Shown: positions 1 through 9,041 of the stretch, in pieces
Numbering within the stretch: the first letter of the stretch is position 1
Layout of the letters: every line of letters begins with the position of its first letter
Assembly: GCA_028289605.1 (NCBI GenBank)
Contig: JANQON010000005.1
Span: 62,001-126,000, forward strand
Direction: 5' to 3'
DNA from: Hyphococcus sp.
GTDB taxonomy: Bacteria; Pseudomonadota; Alphaproteobacteria; Caulobacterales; Parvularculaceae
DNA: 64,000 nucleotides
Notes under the pieces: model-generated
The model's database searches: none
Seen by the model: the letters and a program-made list of their open reading frames with translations, nothing else
What the model was told of the DNA's origin: nothing
Translations under genes and position numbers: made by a program

Positions 1-1029
1 TATCTGGAAATGGTCAACAGCGCCGGCAAGAACCTGCTTACCATTGTCAACGACATTCTTGACGTGTCGAAACTGGAGTCGGGCCGATTGATCATCGAGA
101 AAGCGCCGATGGACATTGGCGGCTGCATTCTGAATGTCGCAGAAATTTGGCGGAAGGCGGCGGAAGAAAAGGGCCTCAAATTCAACGTAGAAGTCGCCGA
201 TGACGGCAACTTCTTCATCTGCGACGGTCGGCTCATTCGGCAGGTCGTTTCCAATCTACTTTCCAATGCGGTCAAGTTCACCAAAGAAGGCGGCGTTACG
301 ATTCGGTATCGTCCCGCCGATGAAGGCGGCTTTCATATTGAAGTCTCTGATACCGGCGTCGGCATTGCTCCCGAAAAACGCGAAGAGATTTTTGACGCCT
401 TCAAACAAGCTGACGGGCATCTGCAGCGTGACTATGGCGGGACGGGGCTAGGCCTGGCGATCGTGCGTAAGATCGCTGAAGCGCTTGGGGGCAGCGTCGT
501 CCTGCAAAGCGAAGAGGGATTCGGATCGACATTTGCGGTTCTGATTCCCGCCGAGAAAGCCACGCTTGACCAACGCGAGGATTGCCGTGATCGAGACGCC
601 GAAGCCCGGAACAGCGCGGAAAACGCGCAAGCAGACTTGAGCGAAATGAAAGTCTTGATCGTTGAAAACAATGAAACAAATGCAGCGCTTATGCGCGCAT
701 TCTTGCAAGACGATGTCCGGGAGATTGAAATCGTGGAAAACGGCGCGCTCGCCGTCGACGCTGTGGAAGAGGGCTCGTTTGACGTTGTGTTGATGGACAA
801 GCAGATGCCCGTTATGGACGGCGTTGCGGCGACCAAGGCCATTCGCTCATTGCTCGGTCCGGTTCGGGATATCCCGATTATAGCGGTGACGGCGGAGGCC
901 TTTGATGATACCCGAAAGCAAGTCCTCGACTGCGGTATGGACGGGTTCGTTAGCAAGCCGCTAGATGCGCAAACGCTGAAGGACGCAATTCACGCGGCCT
1001 TTGCGGCGAAGATGCGTAGAGCAGCTTAA
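1..1029 (+). CDS. Hybrid sensor histidine kinase, 3' part
   Basis: The frame is open at base 1, so the sensor region and the phosphorylated His lie outside the window. What remains is the end of the HisKA helix (NDILDVSKLESG), a HATPase domain with N box (NLLSNAVKF), G1 box (DTGVGIAP) and G2 box (GGTGLGLAIV), and a C-terminal receiver domain from about base 640. The receiver keeps the phospho-acceptor Asp (bases 796-798, VLMDKQMP) and the conserved Lys (SKPL). Its usual acidic pair is Glu-Asn (bases 664-669) instead of two acidic residues. Such proteins autophosphorylate and pass phosphate to the fused receiver, then normally to a phosphotransfer protein. No partner is visible nearby and the signal is unknown. 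Confidence 0.93.
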   Translation, partial: YLEMVNSAGKNLLTIVNDILDVSKLESGRLIIEKAPMDIGGCILNVAEIWRKAAEEKGLKFNVEVADDGNFFICDGRLIRQVVSNLLSNAVKFTKEGGVTIRYRPADEGGFHIEVSDTGVGIAPEKREEIFDAFKQADGHLQRDYGGTGLGLAIVRKIAEALGGSVVLQSEEGFGSTFAVLIPAEKATLDQREDCRDRDAEARNSAENAQADLSEMKVLIVENNETNAALMRAFLQDDVREIEIVENGALAVDAVEEGSFDVVLMDKQMPVMDGVAATKAIRSLLGPVRDIPIIAVTAEAFDDTRKQVLDCGMDGFVSKPLDAQTLKDAIHAAFAAKMRRAA

Positions 1030-1055
1030 TCCAACATACCCGATCGTTCGCGCGC

Positions 1056-1781
1056 TCAGCGCTCCGCCGATGCATGGGTTTGCAGGCGCCGTTCTGCGCC
1101 GTCGCGTTCGCGTTCAACACCGGCGAATCCGCTTAGGAGCAACCAGTCGGGAAACTGTTTTGCTAAATGGCTTGGTCCTTCGACCGCGATCGCGCCGGCG
1201 GCGATATCGCCCCTCAGATCGCGAAAGCCGCGCCAGCATTCAATGAACCGCCGAAGATCTGCGCGGACGATGACGTCCACGTCAAATCCTGGATGCTTCA
1301 AGCACATGTCGACGCCGTTTTCGCTGTGCACCAGCCAGAACATACGGCACGTCGGCGGCGCGCCGGCGAACTGAAACTCGATCACGGTCCGCCCGGGCGG
1401 CATGGCGCGCGCGTTGATCCGCTGATGCATGCTGTAAACCAGAAACGCCGGATCGAGATCTTCCGTCGTCATGTCGCGCGCCCATTTCTGTCCCCAGACC
1501 GCCATATCGTCGATGAGGGGGCCCAGTTCGCGCCCGGCTTCGGTCAACTGATAGTCATGGCCCCGGCCGCCTTCCAACGGCGTGCGCGTCAAGAGGCCCG
1601 CCGCCTCCAGATCCTCCAGCCTGCGCGCCAACAGGGTTGCGGAGATCTTCGGCACGCCGCGGTGTATCTCCGAGAAACGCCGGCAACCGTCGACGAGCCG
1701 GCTCAAAATCAGCAGGTTCCAGCGCTCGCACAGCACCTCGGCCGCCAGCGCCAGGGGACAGTATTGGCCGTAACGTGACAT
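1056..1781 (-). CDS. HxlR-family transcriptional regulator with SCP2-like C-terminal domain
   Basis: The 241-residue protein starts at ATG 1781 (MSRYGQYCPLALA). The first ~110 residues are an HxlR winged helix with the conserved early Cys, the CERW motif and a wing ending in the TEAGREL segment. HxlR proteins are usually about 100-130 residues. Here a further ~120 residues resemble an SCP2/sterol-carrier fold (FQFAG, LKHPGFDVDVIVRADL, VEGPSHLAKQFPDWL), which probably binds a hydrophobic ligand. The frame is open upstream, but that sequence is low-quality coding and overlaps the divergent gene, so the shorter start was chosen. It faces the haloperoxidase-like gene across ~110 bases and is a candidate regulator of it. 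Confidence 0.85.
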   Translation of the reverse strand: MSRYGQYCPLALAAEVLCERWNLLILSRLVDGCRRFSEIHRGVPKISATLLARRLEDLEAAGLLTRTPLEGGRGHDYQLTEAGRELGPLIDDMAVWGQKWARDMTTEDLDPAFLVYSMHQRINARAMPPGRTVIEFQFAGAPPTCRMFWLVHSENGVDMCLKHPGFDVDVIVRADLRRFIECWRGFRDLRGDIAAGAIAVEGPSHLAKQFPDWLLLSGFAGVERERDGAERRLQTHASAER

Positions 1782-1893
1782 CGCCCCAGGATCGCTGAAC
1801 GGCGTTCCGAAAGCTACTCCAAAATTTACAGTAGATCGGCCGGGAGGCGCTCGGCAAAGTCGCGGCGGCCGACAGAAAAAGGAGGAGAGACCG

Positions 1894-3138
1894 ATGAGCC
1901 GCACCTTCAGACCCGTCACCGTCGCCGCAGCCCTGCTGTGTTTTTCAATCGTTGCGGCCTGCGCCGCATCCGGGCGCGCCGGCGCAGCCCCGCATAGCGT
2001 CAGCGACTGGATGGAGCTCACCGCTAAGCACCGGGTGGACCTGTTCCAGCGCACGGCGGAAACCGCGCGCACCGATGCGATGGTCGCCCTCGCCATGTTT
2101 GAAGCGGCGAACGCCATCGAACAGGCCTATCCGTCGCAACTGGGCGTAGAACCGATTGCGGACGCAGCCGGGGTTGATGTGGCGACGGCGGCCGCAGCGA
2201 CGGGGGTGTTGAGCGCGCTCTATCCGGAATCCGAAAGCGTGTTTCTGGACGCTTTTGAGAGCAGCGTCGGCGCCGCGCCGCGGGACGCCGCCTTCGCAGC
2301 CGCGCAGCGTCTGGGAAACGCAGCCGCAGAGGCTGCGATGCGACAGGGACAAACCTTCGGCGTCGAAAACCGAACGCCGTTCCGAACAACAACGCCGCCC
2401 GGCGCCTATATTCCAGAGGGCACGCCTTCGCTCATCACCGATTTCGATCTCGCGTTGAAGCCTTGGGCCCTGGACAGCCTCGATGCGGCGCGGCCGGGGC
2501 CGCCTGCGGCGCTGGGCTCGCCCGCCTACGCGCGCGATCTTGATGAGGTTCGACGTTTCGGCGGCAAGTCCGGCCATGAACGAACCGACGGTCAGACGGA
2601 AACAGCCAGGTTCTGGTTTCTTATCGACATGAACCCGATCCTGCGTCAGATCGCGGAAACGCCCGGGCGCAGCGCCACAGACAACGCCCGTCTCTACGCC
2701 ATGTTTTACATGGCCACCGACGATGCTTGGACGGCGTCGAGCGATGCGAAAACGCATTTTCAATTCTGGCGGCCTGTGACTGCGATCCGCAGCGCCGATC
2801 GCGATGGGAATGATCGAACCGACCGCGATCCCTATTGGGAGCCGTTCATGCCGACGCCGCCGCATCCGGAATATCCGTGTGCGCACTGCGTGCAGGCGTC
2901 TGCGCAGGCGGTTATTCTCGAAGCGGAAATCGGGGATCCGTCCAAAACATTCGTCATTCAAAGCTCCACGCTGCCCAATGCCGATCCCCGGCGGGTCACC
3001 TTGCGCGACTATGTGGAACAAACATCGTTGTCGCGAATCTATGCAGGGGCTCATTATCGGTTCTCCAATGACGCTGGAGAATCGACGGGGCGGTCGGTCG
3101 GCGAGGCGGTCTTGCAACGCTGGTCCGCTGAGGAGTGA
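1894..3138 (+). CDS. Vanadium haloperoxidase / PAP2-like lipoprotein
   Basis: This 414-residue exported protein has an N-terminal hydrophobic segment ending in a lipobox-like VAAC (around residue 22). The C-terminal half carries the three motifs of the vanadium haloperoxidase/PAP2 superfamily: K286-x6-R293-P294, a PxxH motif at 328-331 and SR-x5-H at 380-387. The middle motif reads PCAH instead of PSGH, and the third motif has Ser where haloperoxidases have Asp. The cofactor-pocket His and Arg residues remain. The reaction could be halide oxidation or phosphate-ester hydrolysis, and sequence alone does not decide. A ribosome site (aaggaggag) lies just upstream. The gene is divergent from the HxlR regulator and ends at a bidirectional terminator. 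Confidence 0.8.
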   Translation: MSRTFRPVTVAAALLCFSIVAACAASGRAGAAPHSVSDWMELTAKHRVDLFQRTAETARTDAMVALAMFEAANAIEQAYPSQLGVEPIADAAGVDVATAAAATGVLSALYPESESVFLDAFESSVGAAPRDAAFAAAQRLGNAAAEAAMRQGQTFGVENRTPFRTTTPPGAYIPEGTPSLITDFDLALKPWALDSLDAARPGPPAALGSPAYARDLDEVRRFGGKSGHERTDGQTETARFWFLIDMNPILRQIAETPGRSATDNARLYAMFYMATDDAWTASSDAKTHFQFWRPVTAIRSADRDGNDRTDRDPYWEPFMPTPPHPEYPCAHCVQASAQAVILEAEIGDPSKTFVIQSSTLPNADPRRVTLRDYVEQTSLSRIYAGAHYRFSNDAGESTGRSVGEAVLQRWSAEE

Positions 3139-3203
3139 GCGCCGCAGCTGGGTCGTCAAGCAACGCGGGCGACGCGCTGTCCAACAAGACGCCATCGACA
3201 AAA

Positions 3204-3240
3204 AAGGCCCGGCGCTGCGCCGGGCCTTCTTGTCTTTGGT
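3204..3240. terminator. Intrinsic terminator between convergent genes
   Basis: An 11-bp perfect stem (3204-3214 with 3218-3228, loop ctg) is followed by a T-rich run on the + strand and preceded by A residues, so it can work in both directions. It separates the haloperoxidase-like gene from the convergent PhoX-type gene. Confidence 0.85.
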
Positions 3241-3252
3241 CATGAGGGGCGT

Positions 3253-5166
3253 TTACGAGCCGACGATCCCGCCGTCCTTGCGCCGGATCACCAGCGTGCA
3301 GTCGCGCGGAATTGTGGTTCCGTCAAACGGCGCCGGGAAATTGGTGGACGCCGGATTGCCGTTGCCGGGATGTTGGATATTCGTGAACGCCGTTCGGAAA
3401 TCGGGTGTCACCGTCCAGCCGGTGATTTCGTCGCTGACGACGCCGGTGAGCAGGCGACAAGGCGTCGGCGTCTCCGCGGTCGTGTCGAACACCACAAGCT
3501 GATCCTGAAGACCATCCGGCTGGCCGCCGTCGGTGCCGATGAAGAGACGGCCGAAGGGGTCGGCGTACGCAGCGTCCGGATCGGTGAACACGTTCGGCGT
3601 CCCGCGAGTGGTCGATGCGAGAATATAGATTTCCCACGTGAAGGTATCGCCGAGATAGTTGTCGGAGTCCGTCGTGCGGATGATGTGGCCGTCGGAATTC
3701 GGCGCCTGCGGATTGGCGGCGTTCGGGACCGTCCGGTCGCTGTTGTTGGTGAGCGTCCAGTACACTTCTCCGTTCTTGCCGATAGTGGTCCATTCCGGCC
3801 GGTCCATGGGCGTGGCGCCCACAGCGTCGGCGGCGAGTCGCGTGTTGATGAGGATCTCTTCAATCGTCCAATTGGAAAGAACCGGATTGTTCGGCGATAG
3901 TTCCAGCCAGTCGCCGGTGTTGTCGTCGTTGAACCGCGCGACATAGAGCACGCCTTCGTCAAGGGGGCTTTCGCCGTTGCGCAGCGCGTCGCGCCACGAT
4001 TTGTCCGAGACGTATTTGTAACAATAGTCGAAGCGTTGGTCGTCGCCCATGTAAGCAGCGATACGACCGCCCCGGCTTTGCGCGATTGCGATCGCTTCGT
4101 GCTTGAAACGGCCAAGCGCGGTGCGCTTTACCGGTTTCTGGCTGGCGTCGTACGGGTCGATTTCGACAACCCAACCGAACCGGTTGGACTCATTGACGTA
4201 ATCCGGGTCTGACAAATCAAATCGGCGGTCAAACAAATGCCAGCCGTAATTGAAACCGTCGAAATCGAAACCGTAGCGCAGTTGCGCGTCGGTGCGTTGG
4301 TCGTTGAAGCTCTCTCCTTCGGATGAGCCGAAATAGCCGTTGAAGTTTTCCTCGCAGGTCAGATACGTACCCCAGGGCGTTGGGCCGGAACCGCAATTGT
4401 TGACGGTGCCGAGCGGGATGTTTCCGTTGGGGTTCTGCAGAAGCGGGGAGTCTTTCGCCGGACCGGAAAAACAAACCGGCGTGTTGGCTGTAATGCGCCG
4501 GCTGTTCGGGCTCTTGACCACGCGCCAGTCGCCGTAGCGGTTTTCAATCGCAACAACGGAAACCCCGTGCACGGCCTGCGAAAGGCGAACGTCGTCAAGA
4601 CTCTCCGGGTCGCTTTTGCCGAGCACATGCGCGTTCCGACCGAATTCGTGATTGATGCACAGGAATCCCTTGAACACGGCCGGCCCTTCGCCGCGGCGAT
4701 TGTAGCGGCCCCTGCGCTCCGGATAGAACCACATGCCGTCATGGCCGATGCCGATCTGCAATGCGGCCTGCTCAGGCGTCGGCCGGGTTGTCGGGTCGCC
4801 CGCATACTCTTCCGTAATGCCCGGTTCGATGGGCGTGCCCCAGGGAATCAGCACCTGGTATTCATATTCGTCTGCGATGCTGACGGTCGTTTGATCCTGG
4901 GTCGCCTGATCAATGGTCAGAGGAGTAAACTTTACCAACGGTCCTTTGCCGCCGCCGCCGGTTTCGCGGCTCTCAGCAAAGGCCGCAGGCGCGACGAAGG
5001 TTGCGGCGGCGCCGGCGAGCGTTCCGCTCAACACGTTTCGGCGCGAGGCGTTGGCGGCGAGGACGTCCTGAAAGCTGCGATTGTTTGTGGGGTTAGAAGG
5101 AATGTTTTCCTTCTCGTCGTGAAGTAGCGCATTGTCTTTTGGGCGTCCCGAAGGATCGTGAGCCAT
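3253..5166 (-). CDS. PhoX-family (DUF839) phosphatase, Tat-exported
   Basis: The 637-residue protein belongs to the PhoX/DUF839 family of calcium- and iron-dependent periplasmic alkaline phosphatases, which free phosphate from organic esters. The N-terminus has a twin-arginine signal (SRRNVLSG around residues 41-48, then a hydrophobic run ending in AFAES), as expected for a protein folded in the cytoplasm with its cofactors. Family signatures include the CEENFNGYFG segment, WVVEIDP and the GRFKHEA region. Length matches the family. An ATG at 5166 has a GGGAG site about 10 bases upstream. The gene probably responds to phosphate limitation, but no convincing PHO box could be found in the long upstream gap. 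Confidence 0.88.
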   Translation of the reverse strand: MAHDPSGRPKDNALLHDEKENIPSNPTNNRSFQDVLAANASRRNVLSGTLAGAAATFVAPAAFAESRETGGGGKGPLVKFTPLTIDQATQDQTTVSIADEYEYQVLIPWGTPIEPGITEEYAGDPTTRPTPEQAALQIGIGHDGMWFYPERRGRYNRRGEGPAVFKGFLCINHEFGRNAHVLGKSDPESLDDVRLSQAVHGVSVVAIENRYGDWRVVKSPNSRRITANTPVCFSGPAKDSPLLQNPNGNIPLGTVNNCGSGPTPWGTYLTCEENFNGYFGSSEGESFNDQRTDAQLRYGFDFDGFNYGWHLFDRRFDLSDPDYVNESNRFGWVVEIDPYDASQKPVKRTALGRFKHEAIAIAQSRGGRIAAYMGDDQRFDYCYKYVSDKSWRDALRNGESPLDEGVLYVARFNDDNTGDWLELSPNNPVLSNWTIEEILINTRLAADAVGATPMDRPEWTTIGKNGEVYWTLTNNSDRTVPNAANPQAPNSDGHIIRTTDSDNYLGDTFTWEIYILASTTRGTPNVFTDPDAAYADPFGRLFIGTDGGQPDGLQDQLVVFDTTAETPTPCRLLTGVVSDEITGWTVTPDFRTAFTNIQHPGNGNPASTNFPAPFDGTTIPRDCTLVIRRKDGGIVGS

Positions 5167-5781
5167 CTCGTTACATCTCCCATAGTTTAATGATGTAAAA
5201 GAGACGCTAGTTGGCTTCTGTGTCAGTGATATTGCAAATGTGCAAAGAGCGCGCTTGCTGTTTTTATTTATTATTACTGTAATAATTCAAGTATTATTGG
5301 ATAAAAGAAGAGGGCCGGCAAAAATCAGCAAGTTGCGCACCGCAGAGACTCGGCGGGCGCACTTTTTTGCTATCGGTTGCGGTCAACGAAAGTCGAAAAC
5401 GCGCGGTTGGCCTCACACTCTTGATGACGACGGCGAACGCTAATAGCACAGATCCGCAACAGGGCGCGGCCCGCCGCCATCCTTGCTCAACAACAATTTA
5501 CGCACTCCCGTTGTTCTGCGAACGCATCCCGTGCATACGCCGAAACAGCGGAAAACAGCCCTAACAGTCGTTTGACGCGAGCCGTGACGACGCCATGCAA
5601 GTTTGCAGATCGGATACGCGGCGCCGCAACGACCGATACTGACGCGGAGGCTTACAAATGTTCTACGACAAAATTGTTGCGCTTACGAGAAACAAACATG
5701 ACATAGTTTCCAAAAGCTTGGTATACGAATAAAAGTGCCGTCGACTGTTTGCTTTTCCGGCCGTTGAATAAAATCCAGTAA
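5167..5781. other. Long intergenic region between divergent phoX-like and BCCT genes
   Basis: This 615-base gap has no convincing gene. The part from about 5240 to 5300 is much more A+T-rich than its surroundings and contains a long palindrome. The rest is ordinary-looking sequence with short unconvincing open frames and an A+T-rich stretch just before the BCCT gene. It presumably holds the promoters of both flanking genes. No sigma-70 hexamer pair was clear enough to call. Confidence 0.6.
5270..5286. promoter_or_regulatory. 17-bp perfect palindrome, putative operator
   Basis: The arms ATTATTAC and GTAATAAT flank one central base. The palindrome sits in an A+T-rich island between the divergent phoX-like gene and the BCCT transporter. 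It could be a repressor or activator site. No cognate regulator is adjacent. Confidence 0.4.
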
Positions 5782-7446
5782 ATGGTTGATTTGGCTAATG
5801 GGTCCGGATGCGCTATGGCGTTGCGCCTTATGACCGCGACAGGAGCGCGCCAGATCTTCAATTTTCTACGGTATCGCACCAGGCCGCTTGTTTTTTGGCC
5901 GCCCGTGGCGCTGCTTCTGTCAGCGCTCGCTTACTCCGTTTTCGATTTTGACGGGTTTCACGCCGCCGTGACGACGGCGAACGCCTGGTTGCTTACGCGT
6001 TTTGACTGGCTTTTCTCCCTGGCGTCATTCGCCGCCGTGGCGCTCATCATCTGGGTGGCGATTTCCCCGCTCGGCGCGGTGCGCATCGGCGGCCCCGACG
6101 CCAAACCCATCCTGTCGCGCTGGAACTGGTTCGCGATCACGCTATGCACCACGGTCGCTATCGGCATCCTGTTCTGGGGCGCGGCCGAACCGATGTTTCA
6201 TGTGCAGGATCCGCCGGGTTTTTCCGGCGCTGAGCCGGGAAGCCGTGAAGCGGCCCAGTTCGCAGTGTCGACGTTATTCATGCACTGGACCGTGACGCCC
6301 TACGCGCTCTATTCGGTGCCGGCGCTGGCCTTCGCCATTGCGCACTATAATCTTGGCCGGCCTTATTCACTGAGCGGACCTCTGTCCCTGGTTTTCGGTC
6401 GCGCGGCGACGGGCCGCGGCGGCGCGCTCCTCGACGCGGTTGGACTTTACGCGCTGGTCGCCGGCGTCGCTGCATCCCTCGGCGTGGGGGTCATGACGTT
6501 GGCGGGGGGACTGGACCGGCTAACGGGGCTGAATGACGGTGCGCCGCTGCGTTTTGCGGTGACCGCGATGATTGTTCTTGTTTTCGTCGCGTCTTCGATT
6601 ACGGGGATCCAGCGCGGCATCAAAATTTTGTCCGACATCAATGTAAAATTCTTCTTCGCGCTCGCCGTATTCATTCTTGTCGCGGGACCGACCCTTGAGA
6701 TTCTTTCGCTGGGCGCTGCATCGCTTCAGCGTTACGTTACCGAGTTCATACCCGCGAGCCTTGCGCTGGGCGATCGCGCCGGCAGCCCGTGGATGCGGGA
6801 CTGGACAGTCTTCTACTTTGCCAACTGGCTTGCCTGGGCGCCGATTACAGCGTTGTTCCTGGGTCGGATTTCGGTCGGATATACGGTCCGCGAATTCCTT
6901 TTGTTCAATCTCGTCGGGCCCGCGGCGTTCGGGGGGCTTTGGATGACGATCTTTGGCGGCGCCGCGATCAATATAGACAGCGCCACCGGCGGCGCCCTTG
7001 CCGCTGCGCTCAATGATCGCGGCCCCGACGCGGTCATCTATGCGCTGTTCGACGCTTTTCCCTTCGCCGCGTTGATTGCAGGCGCGTTCGTCGTGCTCAC
7101 CTTCATTTCGTTTGTCACGGCGATGGATTCCAACACTCACTCTATCGCCGCAGTGTGTCTTAAGCCGAGCTCTCGCGAGCAAGACAGCCGGGCTCAGTCA
7201 TTTTCGGTCAAAATATTTTGGGGCGTGCTTGTGGGCGCCGTCGCCTGGGTGATGACATCGACAACTGGCATCGACGGCGTGCGGATGTTGTCCAATCTCG
7301 GCGGCGCGCCCGGACTCCTCATTCTGATTTCCATGGGTGCGGCGCTCATCATCATGCGCGCGCGCTGGCTGGATGAAGTCATAGCTGCGCGCCAGCCGCC
7401 GCCGCCGCAACCCTCAACCGAAACGGAAACCGGGCAGCAGCGTTGA
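5782..7446 (+). CDS. BCCT-family transporter
   Basis: This ~550-residue polytopic membrane protein has the betaine/carnitine/choline transporter signature in its second half (WTVFYFANWLAWAP followed by GRISVGYTVREF). The TM1' segment reads VAIGILFWGAAEPM, keeping the WGAAEP part of the family but not a full glycine-rich GxGxG. The substrate-box region reads NWLAW, where BetP has WWMSW, so the first Trp is replaced by Asn and the substrate may not be glycine betaine. Start choice is uncertain: ATG 5782, 5815 and 5830 are all in frame and none has a strong ribosome site. Its last 33 bases overlap the 3' end of the convergent pxpC. Confidence 0.88.
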   Translation: MVDLANGSGCAMALRLMTATGARQIFNFLRYRTRPLVFWPPVALLLSALAYSVFDFDGFHAAVTTANAWLLTRFDWLFSLASFAAVALIIWVAISPLGAVRIGGPDAKPILSRWNWFAITLCTTVAIGILFWGAAEPMFHVQDPPGFSGAEPGSREAAQFAVSTLFMHWTVTPYALYSVPALAFAIAHYNLGRPYSLSGPLSLVFGRAATGRGGALLDAVGLYALVAGVAASLGVGVMTLAGGLDRLTGLNDGAPLRFAVTAMIVLVFVASSITGIQRGIKILSDINVKFFFALAVFILVAGPTLEILSLGAASLQRYVTEFIPASLALGDRAGSPWMRDWTVFYFANWLAWAPITALFLGRISVGYTVREFLLFNLVGPAAFGGLWMTIFGGAAINIDSATGGALAAALNDRGPDAVIYALFDAFPFAALIAGAFVVLTFISFVTAMDSNTHSIAAVCLKPSSREQDSRAQSFSVKIFWGVLVGAVAWVMTSTTGIDGVRMLSNLGGAPGLLILISMGAALIIMRARWLDEVIAARQPPPPQPSTETETGQQR

Positions 7447-8355
7447 ATAGAGCGCGATGCGTTCGGCGGCGACGGCGCGCGCCTGTTCCGGCGAGATCTC
7501 GCGGAACCAGACGCGGTCTCCGGGCCGGATCTGCCCGGCGAGATGAAGGTCGACGTCGATCACTTGCGCTATGCGCGCATAGCCGCCGGTGGTTTGCGCA
7601 TCAGCGAGCAACAGGAACGGCGCGCCCGACGGCGGCGCCTGAACAGCGCCTGGGAAAATCGGGCTGGAGTTCATGGAAAAGTCGTCCGGCGGCGCAATCG
7701 ATGCGCCGTCGAGTTGCAGTCCCATACGATTGGCGCGCGCATTCGCGGTGAAGGGCTTTGCAAAAAAGCGCGCCCGCGTCGTTTCTTCAAACACGGCCGC
7801 TTCCGGCCCGGGCGTTGCGCGCAGTATCCAGTCATGACTCATGCGCGGCCGATATGGGGAAGGAATGTCAACGGGCGCTGCGTCCCTTGAAGGCTTCGTC
7901 GCAATGACGTCGCCCGCGCGCAACGGCCGCCCCTCAGCGCCGCCTAACCTGGCCGGAACAAGCGTGGAGACGCTTCGGAGAAAGCTTTCGCCGCTGAGCC
8001 CGCCGGCAAAAGCGATATAGGCTCGGGCGCCCATGCGCGCGGCCGAAAGCGTCAGCGTATTCCCAGCCTTGACGTCGCGCGCTGTGTACGGAGGAATGCG
8101 TTCGTTGTTGATGCGCGCATCCATATCTGCGCCGCTGACAGCGATCAGGGCGGGCTCCGCAAATTCCAAAACGGGCCCCGACATGGCGCATTCAAGCGCC
8201 GCTGCATCCCAGTCATTGCCGACCGCTCGGTTCGCAAGCGCGAGCGACAGTCTGTCTGCCGCCCCTGACTGAGGCACGCCGAGATGGCGCGCGCGCCCTC
8301 GGCCGCCGTCCTGAACCGTCGTCTGCACGCCGGGTTGGCGAACGCGGATCGTCAT
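7414..8355 (-). CDS. pxpC: 5-oxoprolinase subunit PxpC
   Basis: This 313-residue protein of the KipA / biotin-dependent carboxyltransferase-like family is the larger catalytic partner of PxpB. With PxpA the complex uses ATP to open 5-oxoproline (pyroglutamate) to glutamate in the cytoplasm. The N-terminal signature is complete (VQDGGRGRARHLGVPQSGAAD). The gene is the last of the operon, overlaps pxpB by 4 bases (ATGA junction) and overlaps the convergent BCCT gene by 33 bases at its 3' end. Length is normal for the family. Confidence 0.93.
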   Translation of the reverse strand: MTIRVRQPGVQTTVQDGGRGRARHLGVPQSGAADRLSLALANRAVGNDWDAAALECAMSGPVLEFAEPALIAVSGADMDARINNERIPPYTARDVKAGNTLTLSAARMGARAYIAFAGGLSGESFLRSVSTLVPARLGGAEGRPLRAGDVIATKPSRDAAPVDIPSPYRPRMSHDWILRATPGPEAAVFEETTRARFFAKPFTANARANRMGLQLDGASIAPPDDFSMNSSPIFPGAVQAPPSGAPFLLLADAQTTGGYARIAQVIDVDLHLAGQIRPGDRVWFREISPEQARAVAAERIALYSTLLPGFRFG

Positions 8356-9041
8356 GGCGTCCCCTTTAGCGTCTCAAACGCGTCGGCGTCGATCGGCGTG
8401 AAACGCACTTTGACGCCGGGCTTCAATACAAACGGCTCTTTGACGGAGGGGTCAAAAAGCGGCATCGCCGTGCGGCCGATGAGGCGCCAGCCGCCGGGAG
8501 ACGGCAGGGGGTAAACGCAGGTAAAGGCGCCCGCGACGCCGACGGACCCGGCGGGGACCTGCGTTCGCGGCGTGTCGCGCCGCTGCGTGCTCAGACGGTT
8601 GTCGAGCGGGCCGATATAGGCAAAGCCCGGTGCAAACCCGACCGCCGCCACCGTGTACTCAGCCTGCGAATGAATATCGATGACCGCGTCTTCTGAAAGG
8701 CCGCAGCGTTCGCTCAATGCAGCGAGATCGGGTCCATGTGCGCCGCCGTAGCAAACCGGAATAAGCACTGCTTCACGGGGCGATGCGTTCGGCGCGCACT
8801 GCGCGGCCCGGACGGTTTCGTGCAAGAGGCGCCGGGCCTGTTCGGCGCTCAGGCGCGCGGGATCAAACCGAACGGCAACGCTGTCGATCCCTGCGACCGC
8901 GTCCGTCACGCCGGGCGTTTCCCGGATTTGATCGGCGATCGCGCTGGCCGCGAGGCTGACGGATATGACATCGTCTGCGCCCGGCATACGGCAAAGCCAG
9001 CCGCGTTCTCCGTAAGGAATGATTTCCGGGTCCGCGCTCAT
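8352..9041 (-). CDS. pxpB: 5-oxoprolinase subunit PxpB
   Basis: This 229-residue KipI/allophanate-hydrolase subunit 1-like protein pairs with PxpC. The conserved core GFAPGFAYIG, the RRDTPRTQVPAGSV segment and the PLPSPGGW motif are all visible. The Bacillus homologue KipI was first described as a kinase inhibitor, but with pxpA and pxpC beside it the oxoprolinase role is more likely. Four-base overlaps with both neighbours imply translational coupling. Confidence 0.93.
   Translation of the reverse strand: MSADPEIIPYGERGWLCRMPGADDVISVSLAASAIADQIRETPGVTDAVAGIDSVAVRFDPARLSAEQARRLLHETVRAAQCAPNASPREAVLIPVCYGGAHGPDLAALSERCGLSEDAVIDIHSQAEYTVAAVGFAPGFAYIGPLDNRLSTQRRDTPRTQVPAGSVGVAGAFTCVYPLPSPGGWRLIGRTAMPLFDPSVKEPFVLKPGVKVRFTPIDADAFETLKGTP

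Noticed and set aside
1945-3243. Long leftward open frame across the haloperoxidase-like gene
   Set aside because: It is antisense to a gene with clear family motifs, is very Arg-rich and matches nothing; it comes from high-G+C bias.
5167-5260. Possible PHO box before the phoX-like gene
   Set aside because: Candidate half-sites match the consensus only weakly.
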